Below, one piece after another: positions 7,899 through 15,173 of a stretch of DNA of 19,958 bases. The DNA is from Alphaproteobacteria bacterium. GTDB taxonomy: Bacteria; Pseudomonadota; Alphaproteobacteria; RF32; CAG-239. A model generated the notes under the pieces. That model was not told the origin of the DNA, searched no databases, and saw nothing but the letters and a program-made list of their open reading frames with translations. Where the stretch lies: contig JAKSUO010000003.1 in assembly GCA_024408895.1 (NCBI GenBank), forward strand, positions 1 through 19,958, written 5' to 3'. Each line of letters starts with the position of its first letter. The stretch's first letter is position 1. Position numbers and translations under genes: made by a program.

Positions 7899-10048
7899 AA
7901 AAGATTGTAATTTTTTTATGTATCATAATATTTGTGCCGGTTGTTGTTATCGGTGGGGTGTTGGGGTTTTTAAAGTTTGCCGATTTGAATAAATATAAGC
8001 CACAAATAGAAAATATGGTTCAGAAATATGCACAAATTAAAATAAAAATTAACGGTGATTTAGATGTTGGTGTTTCTTTAAAACCAAGTTTAGAAATGAA
8101 TGATGTTTCGGTGTATAATCCGAAAAACGAACAAGAAAAGTTGGCACAGGTTGGAAATGCGTTGGTGCGTATTTCCGTATTACCGTTGCTGCATAAAGAA
8201 ATTGTTGTTGATACAATAGAAACATCGGATACTGCGATATATTACGGTGAAAAAGATGTCTTTCTTATAAAAAATCTGACTGCCGGAATGGATAGTTATG
8301 CTTCACCGATAAATATTTCTTTTGAAACAAACGTTGCCAATATTGATATTAACGGTAATAGCTCATTTTCTTCGTTGCAAAGTTTACAACAAAATAACTT
8401 TGATAAAACAGATATAGACTTCAATGTAACTGCCATGGGTTATTTGCTTTCGTATAAAGGCGCATTAAACGGTTTAACTGATAAAATCAATACTGTTGGC
8501 TCTTATGAATTTAGTTATAAAACATCCACGGTTGATGGTGATATATCCGCCGATTTAGCTCCTGAAATTCCTGAAATTAAAATGAATACATCAGCAAAAG
8601 TTATAAATGTTTCTGATTTTATTGCAAAACAACACGCAGATAGCGGTTGGTTTGTATCCGAAGCTTTTGCTGCTGATTATATTCCGAATACGGACATCCC
8701 TTACGATTATTTAAAAATGGCAAATGTTGATGTGGATTTTGATTTTAAGGAAATTAATGTTGATTCACATATAAAAGCTGAAAATGTAAAGGGAAATATA
8801 TTGGTTAAGAACGGTGTATTTAAAACTAATATAACAAACGCTGATGTTAAAGGATTTAATATAAACAGTGTTGTAAGTTTGGATTCACCGAAAAGTTTGC
8901 CGTATATAAAACTAAATGTAAAAGGTGATACGCTTAATGTAGAAGATTATATATCAGCGGCGCAACAAAATAAACATGCCGCCATAGATTGGATTATTCC
9001 GAATGCGCAGGCTTCCACATTAATGAAAAACACACAAATTCCGTATCAATATTTGAAAATTGCTAACGCTGATGTTGGTATGAATATAAAAAATATCAAG
9101 ATTAATAAAGATGTTTCTGTTTCTGATTTTTTAGCAGATTTAACAGTTAAAAACGGTGTATTTAAAGCCAATATAAAATCATTGAAAGCCGGAAACGGTA
9201 ATGTAAGCGGCAATTTTGGTATTAATGCCGGTTCACAGACAGCTTCTGCGGATTTAACCGGAAAAGACATTATTTTACAGCAACTTGATAAATCTTTTTC
9301 CAATTTAAACAATCCTTATTTACAGATAAAAGAAGGTGGTAAAAACAATGTTTTGGTTCGGTTGACAACAAGCGGAAAAGATACGAATCAATATTTATCA
9401 AATATGAACGGTGAGATTATAGTTTTAACTGATAAATCTATTGTTAACATAAAAAGTTTGGATAATTTACGCGGTAATATTTTAGTTCAAATATTGGAAA
9501 ATTTGAAATTAAATGTTGTTGGTAGTGATTTGAATTTATCATGTATGGTGGCAAGAACAGATATAAAAAACGGCGTAATGAATTTTCCGAAAGGTTTGGT
9601 GTTTGATTCCAGTGATTTTTATTTAGTTGCTGACGGTAAAATAAGTTTGCGTGATGAGAAAATAAATTTAGATATTCAACCTTTTTCCGGTAAAATAAAA
9701 GATACGAGCATTTCTTCCATTTTAGGCGGACTATTGAAAATAAAAGGCACGATAAGTTCTCCGAATTTAGCTATTAATAAAACATCTACGGCTAAGAATG
9801 TAATTGCCGCTGTTGCAACAGCCGGTATGTATAATGTTGGTGATTTAATGCTTTCGGCAGATCAAGCTCCTTGCCATACGGCGCTTATAGGCACACCTTA
9901 TGCCGATTATTTTAAGGCAGATAATTCTGTTCGTGCGAATGTTTCAAAAGGTTATACAAATACAAAAGATTCGGTTACTGATATTGGAAATGGTTTAAAA
10001 AAACAAGTAAAAAATATTAAGAATCAATTGAAAGGTTTGTTCAAGTAA
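7895..10048 (+). CDS. AsmA-like envelope protein with an internal duplication
   Basis: AsmA-family proteins are anchored in the inner membrane with a large periplasmic part; relatives (YhdP, TamB, YdbH) help move lipids to the outer membrane. The 717-residue protein has an N-terminal membrane helix (about 4-26), the early AsmA region with VRISVLPLLHKEIVVDTIE (91-109), and a C-terminal AsmA-like region (LDIQPFSGKI, about 592-601; LLKIKGTISSPNLAIN, about 613-628). The middle has two similar units, about 238-314 and 348-427, each with NV-(S/E)-D-(F/Y)-I, an AFAA/AQAS stretch, IPY-(D/Q)-YLK-(M/I)-AN and VKNGVFK. The start at 7895 gives an ATGA overlap with rluC and a clean membrane anchor; the ATG at 7865 would put ten more residues before it. 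It is probably translated by coupling. Confidence 0.82.
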   Translation: MKKIVIFLCIIIFVPVVVIGGVLGFLKFADLNKYKPQIENMVQKYAQIKIKINGDLDVGVSLKPSLEMNDVSVYNPKNEQEKLAQVGNALVRISVLPLLHKEIVVDTIETSDTAIYYGEKDVFLIKNLTAGMDSYASPINISFETNVANIDINGNSSFSSLQSLQQNNFDKTDIDFNVTAMGYLLSYKGALNGLTDKINTVGSYEFSYKTSTVDGDISADLAPEIPEIKMNTSAKVINVSDFIAKQHADSGWFVSEAFAADYIPNTDIPYDYLKMANVDVDFDFKEINVDSHIKAENVKGNILVKNGVFKTNITNADVKGFNINSVVSLDSPKSLPYIKLNVKGDTLNVEDYISAAQQNKHAAIDWIIPNAQASTLMKNTQIPYQYLKIANADVGMNIKNIKINKDVSVSDFLADLTVKNGVFKANIKSLKAGNGNVSGNFGINAGSQTASADLTGKDIILQQLDKSFSNLNNPYLQIKEGGKNNVLVRLTTSGKDTNQYLSNMNGEIIVLTDKSIVNIKSLDNLRGNILVQILENLKLNVVGSDLNLSCMVARTDIKNGVMNFPKGLVFDSSDFYLVADGKISLRDEKINLDIQPFSGKIKDTSISSILGGLLKIKGTISSPNLAINKTSTAKNVIAAVATAGMYNVGDLMLSADQAPCHTALIGTPYADYFKADNSVRANVSKGYTNTKDSVTDIGNGLKKQVKNIKNQLKGLFK

Positions 10049-10545
10049 TGATGTTTCGGGATGTAGAGCAATATGTCCTTCAAAACAAGGAAAAAATAGT
10101 ATCTCTTTTAACAGAATATGTTTTAACGGATACTATTTTGTTTTGGTCTGATGAAAAAGATTTGAATTTTTTACAGCAAGAAAAATGGCAACCGATAATA
10201 GATTTTGTTAATAAAGAAATCGGTATAAATTTACAAAAAACATATAAAATAACACCGCCGAGTGAAAATAATCTTTATCAAGAAGCATTTAAAATTTATA
10301 TAAGAACACTGTATTTAAAAGAGCTTACAGCCCTTTATTTAGGGGCTACTGAGTTAAAATCGGTTTTGTTGTCTATTGCTTTTGTAAAAAAGAAAATAAG
10401 CGCCACAGAAGCTTTTAATTTGAGTTTTTTGGAAGAGTTTTTTCAAAACAAAAGTTGGGGAACAGATAAGGAAGCAGAAAACAAAAAAGAACAAATCAAG
10501 GAAACAATTTTAAAAATAGAGGAATATTTACAAGAAAATGGATAG
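10048..10545 (+). CDS. ATP12-family F1-ATPase assembly chaperone, C-terminal domain only
   Basis: Bacterial ATP12 proteins resemble the mitochondrial chaperone that binds the F1 alpha subunit during ATP synthase assembly and are typical of Alphaproteobacteria. This 165-residue protein aligns from memory with the helical C-terminal part of the family: a TDTILFWSDE segment (about 27-36; family TDLLxYRAxxP), W47-x-PIIDFVNKEIG, LKELTALYLGATELKSVLLSIAF (about 90-112), a C-terminal SWGTDKEAE (135-143; family WGEDxEA) and a final helix. Full-length members have about 230-260 residues, so the N-terminal beta-rich domain is missing, and it is not hidden upstream because the AsmA-like gene runs to this start (TAATG overlap). 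The operon rluC...atp12 agrees with known alphaproteobacterial order. The family call is fairly confident; activity of the short form is unknown. Confidence 0.72.
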   Translation: MMFRDVEQYVLQNKEKIVSLLTEYVLTDTILFWSDEKDLNFLQQEKWQPIIDFVNKEIGINLQKTYKITPPSENNLYQEAFKIYIRTLYLKELTALYLGATELKSVLLSIAFVKKKISATEAFNLSFLEEFFQNKSWGTDKEAENKKEQIKETILKIEEYLQENG

Positions 10546-10819
10546 ATGTTTATGTATTAAAGGCCGTGTCCAAGGAGTCGGTTTCAGATATTGGGTGGTT
10601 TTGAAAGCCTATACAATCGGCGAACTTTCTGGTTATGCGTGCAATATGGAAAACGGTGATGTTGTTGTTTTAATGTCCGGTCCGGAAAATAAAATGGATA
10701 AATTGCAGACTCAACTTTACAAAGGTCCGCTTTTTTCCAGAGTTGACAGCGTTACTCTTGCACCTGAATATATAAGTTTGTTTCCGCCGATAAAACAAGG
10801 TTCTTTCAAGCGCATTTAA
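10538..10819 (+). CDS. acyP: Acylphosphatase
   Basis: Acylphosphatase hydrolyses carboxyl-phosphate bonds, such as those of acetyl phosphate or 1,3-bisphosphoglycerate. At 93 residues it has the family length. The signature GRVQGVGFRYW (9-19) carries the substrate-binding Arg17, and GYACNMENGDVVV (32-44) carries the catalytic Asn36; in most relatives this segment reads GxVRNxxDGxVE, so the Arg before Asn is replaced by Cys35. The ATG lies in an 8-bp overlap with the end of atp12, so it is the last gene of the tightly packed rarA-rluC-asmA-atp12-acyP series. No terminator was recognised immediately after it. Confidence 0.9.
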   Translation: MDRCLCIKGRVQGVGFRYWVVLKAYTIGELSGYACNMENGDVVVLMSGPENKMDKLQTQLYKGPLFSRVDSVTLAPEYISLFPPIKQGSFKRI

Positions 10820-10882
10820 GTAAAACTTCCGGTTAAGTTGAAAATACTTCTACTCACCTTATTTTTTTGCAAGGAGAAAAAT

Positions 10883-11164
10883 ATGCGAGTAGAAAGAAAT
10901 TTAGATAACATTGATAAATGTTTGTGTATGAAGTGCATATCATATACAGGTGAGTGCAAATTAAAAAATGCACCGGAAAATTTTTTAAAACTTATGGAAA
11001 ATTATAAACTTACCGATCATTATGAAAAAATGTTTTGCGCTTATGGTAAAAGCCAATGTATAGAATTAAAGCAGGGATGTTTGTGTTCGCAATGTGAAAT
11101 ATATTATAAATACAAACTGCAAAATAAATATTATTGCCTAAAGACGGGTGGTAAAACAGTGTAA
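10883..11164 (+). CDS. Small cysteine-rich protein, DUF2769-like
   Basis: The protein has 93 residues and ten cysteines. They are arranged as two CxCxxC clusters (Cys13/15/18 and Cys66/68/71) with further Cys at 25, 52, 59 and 85, and a YGKSQC segment (54-59) between the clusters. This pattern is recalled from the DUF2769 family of unknown function; such spacing suggests binding of zinc or an iron-sulfur cluster. The start at 10883 has a strong AAGGAG 6 nt upstream (10871-10876); an upstream in-frame ATG at 10838 would add 15 residues and has no such site. No signal peptide is seen with the chosen start. It has its own ribosome-binding site 63 bp after acyP, so it may be a separate unit. No function can be assigned. 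Confidence 0.72.
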   Translation: MRVERNLDNIDKCLCMKCISYTGECKLKNAPENFLKLMENYKLTDHYEKMFCAYGKSQCIELKQGCLCSQCEIYYKYKLQNKYYCLKTGGKTV

Positions 11165-11230
11165 TTTTTTAACACATTAAATGATATTTTTTATTTGTTT
11201 TCTGTAATTATTTTTCAGATGAATCTTTAT

Positions 11231-11256
11231 AAAAAAAGCACCCCGAAAGGTGCTTT
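11231..11256 (-). terminator. Intrinsic terminator of tRNA-Leu
   Basis: On the minus strand an 8-bp stem (AAAGCACC with GGTGCTTT) and a 6-nt loop run straight into a T run. It begins 5 nt after the CCA end of the tRNA. On the plus strand the T run is short, so it is a poor terminator for the gene ending at 11164. Confidence 0.85.
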
Positions 11257-11261
11257 CCTAT

Positions 11262-11348
11262 TGGTGCGCTAGGCCAGACTTGAACTGGCACGGGATAAAT
11301 CCCAACAGATTTTAAGTCTGCAGCGTCTACCGATTCCGCCACAAGCGC
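11262..11348 (-). tRNA. tRNA-Leu (anticodon UAA)
   Basis: The 87-nt gene folds as a class II tRNA. The acceptor strand GCGCTTG pairs with CTAGCGC, with a single U.U mismatch at the sixth pair. The anticodon arm GCAGA-CTTAAAA-TCTGT shows UAA, which reads UUA leucine codons. A long variable arm (GGGA-TTTA-TCCC) is as expected for leucine. The T arm is GCCAG-TTCAAGT-CTGGC, the discriminator is A, and CCA is encoded. UUA is a heavily used codon in the neighbouring genes. It is the only gene right of the origin on the minus strand. Confidence 0.95.
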
Positions 11349-11361
11349 ATCTCTGAGAGAG

Positions 11362-11390
11362 TTTATACATAAAAAAATTTTTAAATGCAA
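11362..11390 (-). promoter_or_regulatory. Possible tRNA-Leu promoter
   Basis: A good -10 element TATAAA (11367-11362 on the minus strand) lies 13 bp before the tRNA 5' end. A weak -35 candidate, TTGCAT (11390-11385), is 17 bp further upstream. Confidence 0.4.
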
Positions 11391-11437
11391 CATAAAACTT
11401 GTATTTTTTTATAAAATATGTTTAATTACTTTCGGAA

Positions 11438-11498
11438 AGAGGGCTTGCTGCTCTCTAAATAACTTGAGAATACGTCAGAAACAGCGTTTCGGTATTCT
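11438..11498 (+). promoter_or_regulatory. Structured leader upstream of psd: two hairpins
   Basis: The first hairpin has a 7-bp stem, AGAGGGC (11438-11444) with GCTCTCT (11450-11456), one G.U pair and loop TTGCT. The second has an outer 7-bp stem, AGAATAC (11467-11473) with GTATTCT (11492-11498), and an inner 5-bp stem, GAAAC (11478-11482) with GTTTC (11486-11490), closed by loop AGC. GCT in the first loop can pair with AGC in the second, a possible kissing contact. The second hairpin ends 2 nt before the GGGGAG ribosome-binding site (11501-11506), so it could control translation of psd. A weak promoter candidate lies just upstream (TTGTAT 11399-11404, TTTAAT 11421-11426). It matches no riboswitch class I recognise. 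Confidence 0.5.
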
Positions 11499-11513
11499 TT
11501 GGGGAGAACTAAA

Positions 11514-12221
11514 ATGAAATCTGTTAATATCTCTATCCAACATCATATATTTCCGAATATATATGAAGACGGATGGAAGTTTATTGCCTTGTGCGCAGTT
11601 ATTACGCTTATAACCGCACTAATTTGGTTTCCTTTAGGTTGTATCTCTTTTATTTTCACGGTTTTGTGTTTTTATAATTTTCGTGACGAAGATAGAATCA
11701 CGCCGATTTTATCTGGTGCCGTTATTGCTCCGGCAGACGGACATATTGTCGCAATAACGCGTGAAAAAGGTCCGGATGCAATCGGACTGCAAAATAAAAA
11801 TTTTACCCGTATATCCATATACAGTGATTTATTGAATTGCCATATTAATCGCATACCGATTAAAGGAAAGATTAATAAAATCTTTTATGATGCCGGCAAA
11901 AAATATACCGGTAGTCTGGATAAAAACAATATGGGTAATGAAAGATTGATATTTTCCTTAAGGTCGGGCGAAGGAATGGATTTTATTCTGCAACTATCGG
12001 CTGTTTTTTGTAACAAGCGCATTGTCACAAAAATAGCTTCCGGCAATGAATTTAAGGCTGGAAACAGATTCGGATTTATCAGGTTTGGTGGTTATACTGA
12101 TATTTATCTACCTGATAAAACAGAACCGTTGGTTTGTATTGGGCAAAAAATGATTGCCGGTGAAACCGTTATTGCCGATACAGCTTCCGATGCTCCCCGC
12201 ATGGAAGGAGAAATTAGATAA
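11514..12221 (+). CDS. psd: Phosphatidylserine decarboxylase-like protein lacking the pyruvoyl-forming serine
   Basis: Psd decarboxylates phosphatidylserine to phosphatidylethanolamine at the inner membrane using a pyruvoyl group made by self-cleavage at a Gly-Ser bond. This 235-residue protein matches the short type of Psd seen in rhizobia along its length: membrane segments (about 22-53), APADG with Asp75, NCHINR with His110, SLDKNNMGNER (134-144), the FGFIRFGG segment (186-193) and AGETVIA (215-221). Where relatives have RFGSR(V/L)D, this protein has RFGGYTD: the cleaved Ser is Gly193 (GGT, 12090-12092). Asp75 and His110 are kept. The reading frame is intact. The start has GGGGAG 7 nt upstream; a TTG at 11499 is less likely. 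It overlaps pssA by one base. Whether it is active is doubtful. Confidence 0.85.
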   Translation: MKSVNISIQHHIFPNIYEDGWKFIALCAVITLITALIWFPLGCISFIFTVLCFYNFRDEDRITPILSGAVIAPADGHIVAITREKGPDAIGLQNKNFTRISIYSDLLNCHINRIPIKGKINKIFYDAGKKYTGSLDKNNMGNERLIFSLRSGEGMDFILQLSAVFCNKRIVTKIASGNEFKAGNRFGFIRFGGYTDIYLPDKTEPLVCIGQKMIAGETVIADTASDAPRMEGEIR

Positions 12222-13060
12222 TGACTAAAAGAGTAAAAAAAGTCGCTGCATCAAAAATTACGCAGACGAAAAATGTTTTAAAGAAAAAAACCATAGGTAA
12301 ACTTAAAGAGGTGCCTTTTAGAAAAATGGCACCGAATATTGTAACATTAATGGCATTGTGTGCCGGTATTACAACTATTAAGTACGCAATATTAGGAAAG
12401 TTGACCTATGCCCTGGTTTGTATTTTTTTGGCTAGTGTGTTTGATGGTTTAGATGGTCGTGTTGCCCGTAAATTAAAAGCATCTTCAAAATTTGGCGCGG
12501 AATTGGATTCGTTGTCGGACTTTGTTAGTTTTGGTGTAGCACCGGCTATATTGATGTATTTATGGAGTGTACAATTAATTCCTCACTGGGGTTGGATTTT
12601 CACTTTATTGTTTTCGGCGGCAATGGCTATGCGTTTGGCTCGTTTTAATACCATGTTGGAAGATTCCAGTGTTCCGGAATATTGGTCGCACTATTTTGTT
12701 GGTGTACCGGCTCCGATGGCTGCCGCAATATGTGTTATGCCATTGTTGATTTCACGAGGTAATGCTGAATGGGAGTTTATTTTACGCTCTCCTTATTTGT
12801 GTAGTTTTTTGATGTTATTGGTTGCTTATTTAATGGTTAGCCGCATACCAACTCTTTCATTAAAGAAAACAAAAGTCAGTGCTGACTTTGTATTGCCGCT
12901 TATGGTTTTGTTTGTTGTGTTTATCAGTTGTTTGCTTACAAAACCTTGGCTGACTTTAGGGTTGTTCACACTCTGCTATGTTTTAACCATACCGGTAACA
13001 ATTATACGTTTTATGAAAGATAAAAAAGCATACGAAGCAAATATGAAGGTAAATGAGTGA
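12221..13060 (+). CDS. pssA: CDP-diacylglycerol-serine O-phosphatidyltransferase
   Basis: PssA makes phosphatidylserine from CDP-diacylglycerol and serine in the inner membrane. The 279-residue protein has the complete CDP-alcohol phosphotransferase motif D-x2-D-G-x2-A-R-x8-G-x3-D-x3-D: Asp75, Asp78, Gly79, Ala82, Arg83, Gly92, Asp96 and Asp100. Several hydrophobic helices surround it (about 37-75, 105-135, 148-176, 188-207, 220-262). A basic N-terminal tail of about 35 residues (KRVKKVAASK...) is longer than usual. AAGGAG (12205-12210) lies 10 nt upstream and the ATG overlaps the psd stop, so both genes form one translation-coupled unit. All catalytic residues are present, unlike in its partner Psd. 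Confidence 0.93.
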   Translation: MTKRVKKVAASKITQTKNVLKKKTIGKLKEVPFRKMAPNIVTLMALCAGITTIKYAILGKLTYALVCIFLASVFDGLDGRVARKLKASSKFGAELDSLSDFVSFGVAPAILMYLWSVQLIPHWGWIFTLLFSAAMAMRLARFNTMLEDSSVPEYWSHYFVGVPAPMAAAICVMPLLISRGNAEWEFILRSPYLCSFLMLLVAYLMVSRIPTLSLKKTKVSADFVLPLMVLFVVFISCLLTKPWLTLGLFTLCYVLTIPVTIIRFMKDKKAYEANMKVNE

Positions 13061-13142
13061 AAATATTTTTATCACCATGCGCCGAAAATAAATTTTATAG
13101 CAACGTTTTTCGTGAGCCGAAAAAGATAATTCTTCTTGAATT

Positions 13143-13171
13143 TTGACAAAAAAAAGTGTAAAAAAGAATAA
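13143..13171 (+). promoter_or_regulatory. Possible promoter of the 13197-15953 gene pair
   Basis: A perfect -35 hexamer TTGACA (13143-13148) is followed by a poor -10 region (GAATAA at 13166-13171 after 17 bp, or AAGAAT after 15 bp). An inverted repeat AATTC-N5-GAATT (13128-13142) lies directly upstream and could be an operator, although such short arms are common in AT-rich DNA. Confidence 0.35.
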
Positions 13172-13196
13172 GAGAGTTATTTTATAGGTTAAAAAA

Positions 13197-15137
13197 GTGG
13201 CAAACTTAGAAGTAATAAAAGATATAGCGGCGTTAAATTTTGGAGAACACGCCAGTTTGTTGCAGTTATTACAAAAACAAGCTGAAGAGTCACCGAAAAC
13301 AGCAAATTCTTTATTGCCGAAATTTTATCGCTTACTTGAAGGTAAAGGCAGCAGCTCAGACATGTTACCTGTTGCCGCCCAAACTTTTGCATCTATTTCA
13401 AAAGGTTTATCACAATCGGAAATTGTTGAAGTATTAACAACTTTACATAAAAATGATAAATATAATTTTATTGAGCGCGGAACCAATATCATCTGCATGC
13501 AAAATCCTGTGTGTGCAGAGCCTATTTTTAATTATATCTTCACTCAAGTAGAAAAAACACCGTACAGTGATGATAAACAGAATTTTTTTATGCCGGCAGT
13601 GCGGAATTTAACAACGACTCTCTTATGTGCTGCGGATGAAGAGCTTCTTCCTATGATGAATAAAATAAATTCATTAGAACCTGAAATCCAGAATTTATTT
13701 ATTTCTTCTTACGGAAAAATATATGCTTCAAGACCGCTTTTAAGGGATGATATTTGGGGAAAGTTATTAAAAGAAGCTTCAACAACTTCTAGGTTTGACC
13801 GCTTGTACGAAAATCTCGGGGATGTTGTTAAGGCGAATAGTGAAAAAATTCCTGAATGTTTGCGTATTATCAGCTCTAAGATAACCGATACAAATCACGA
13901 TACCTTGGACTTAAAGAAGGCTTACGAGGTTTTAGGTAAAATCCGCAGCATTTATCCGCATACCGAAAAAGTTGATGCCATTTTTTTAAGAGGCTTGCAA
14001 AATCCAAAAAACAGTATGAGTTCTAAAAGAGCGGCATATCGTCAAATGGGAAAAATTAACGAATTAACATCACGGTCATCTGTCGGTCAGCGCGTTGAAA
14101 AGACAGACGATAATCCACACGGATTTAAAAATGTTGATAGTATAACGGTAGATGAACCGGCTGTTTTATTTTTGGGCGGCAATGCCACAAATTCTGACAG
14201 AAGTGCTAACGGTTATCTTTCATCGCTTGAAAAGTTGTTGCAACACCATAAGGTAGAGGAAAATATTGCACTTTACGCGGCGATTTACGATTTTGGAGAA
14301 ATGGACGACAGAGCTGTTGCATTCAATGATAATTTAGCTCGAACAAAGTTAATGCAAGACCATCATCGCTCGGTAAAACTTAATAAACAACTTAATGAAG
14401 ATACTTTACATCCTCGCTACGTTGATGATTTGTTTGACAAAGCATTATTACACCGCATAAGTGATGAACACGGAAAAAGATTGTCTGCAGATGAGGCCTG
14501 CGCTAAAATACGCAAATTAACAATTGTTGCCCATTGTCATGGAGCTTACACTTTTTTGAAACTGGAAGAAAAAATGCAGGCAAAAATGAAAGAACTCGGC
14601 TACACTGACGAGGAACGTTTCAAAATTCAACATGAGATGTTATGTGTGGCTCATGCACCTTACGCGCCTCTTGGTGTTTCAAAATCAACAATGATTTCTT
14701 TTGCTTCGGCCGAAGATTTAGAAGTAAAGCATTATAACAATTTTGAAACCGAGATTCGGGCAATGTCTAAAAATAATGAGGTTATGCTGAGCTATTTTCC
14801 CGATAAACAAGGTGAGCTTTTTTTAACACCATCTATGGGAAAAGATGTTGATGAACATAATTTTTTAGGCTATTTACCAGAAAATCAGGGATTGAGTAAG
14901 GAAGGACTGGCTATTATGGCTCTGTCCGGCAATGCGATTGTTAATGGTGTAAAAAATTCATTATCCGGTGAATCATTGCCGTCGGTTAAGGATCTTGTTT
15001 GCGGTCAAGATAAAAAATATCAAAAGTTATTTGATAAATTAAAAGACAATGGTGCAAAAATGTGGCAGAAAATGTCGTTAAATATGTCAATTCGCTTAAA
15101 AAATATTATTGAAAATAACAACTTGAGTAAAAATTAA
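13197..15137 (+). CDS. Uncharacterised protein: helical-repeat N-terminus and alpha/beta-hydrolase-like core
   Basis: This 646-residue protein is not recognised. Residues 1 to about 300 are almost all helical, in successive amphipathic helices reminiscent of HEAT-type repeats. Residues about 318-560 look like an alpha/beta hydrolase: a strand and glycine turn AVLFLGGNATN (322-332) that could form an oxyanion loop, then KLTIVAHCHGAY (440-451), which has the strand-turn-helix form of a nucleophile elbow with Cys447 where esterases have Ser. DVDEHNF (550-556) may supply acid and His554. The end is helical. There is no signal peptide or membrane helix. The start is a GTG with a modest AGG (13186-13188) upstream. 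The gene at 15174 follows after 36 bp and is probably co-transcribed. The fold is inferred from pattern only; neither substrate nor activity is known. Confidence 0.8.
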   Translation: MANLEVIKDIAALNFGEHASLLQLLQKQAEESPKTANSLLPKFYRLLEGKGSSSDMLPVAAQTFASISKGLSQSEIVEVLTTLHKNDKYNFIERGTNIICMQNPVCAEPIFNYIFTQVEKTPYSDDKQNFFMPAVRNLTTTLLCAADEELLPMMNKINSLEPEIQNLFISSYGKIYASRPLLRDDIWGKLLKEASTTSRFDRLYENLGDVVKANSEKIPECLRIISSKITDTNHDTLDLKKAYEVLGKIRSIYPHTEKVDAIFLRGLQNPKNSMSSKRAAYRQMGKINELTSRSSVGQRVEKTDDNPHGFKNVDSITVDEPAVLFLGGNATNSDRSANGYLSSLEKLLQHHKVEENIALYAAIYDFGEMDDRAVAFNDNLARTKLMQDHHRSVKLNKQLNEDTLHPRYVDDLFDKALLHRISDEHGKRLSADEACAKIRKLTIVAHCHGAYTFLKLEEKMQAKMKELGYTDEERFKIQHEMLCVAHAPYAPLGVSKSTMISFASAEDLEVKHYNNFETEIRAMSKNNEVMLSYFPDKQGELFLTPSMGKDVDEHNFLGYLPENQGLSKEGLAIMALSGNAIVNGVKNSLSGESLPSVKDLVCGQDKKYQKLFDKLKDNGAKMWQKMSLNMSIRLKNIIENNNLSKN

Positions 15138-15173
15138 AATACAAAATAAGAGAAAAATAGCAGAGAGGTTACT

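Noticed and set aside
11208..11393. Minus-strand frame containing ESVDAADLKSVG
   Set aside because: This is the classic false translation of a tRNA gene; the region is tRNA-Leu with its terminator.
13056..13078. Near-palindrome at the pssA stop codon
   Set aside because: The stem is interrupted by mismatches and is A/T-rich, with no T run after it.
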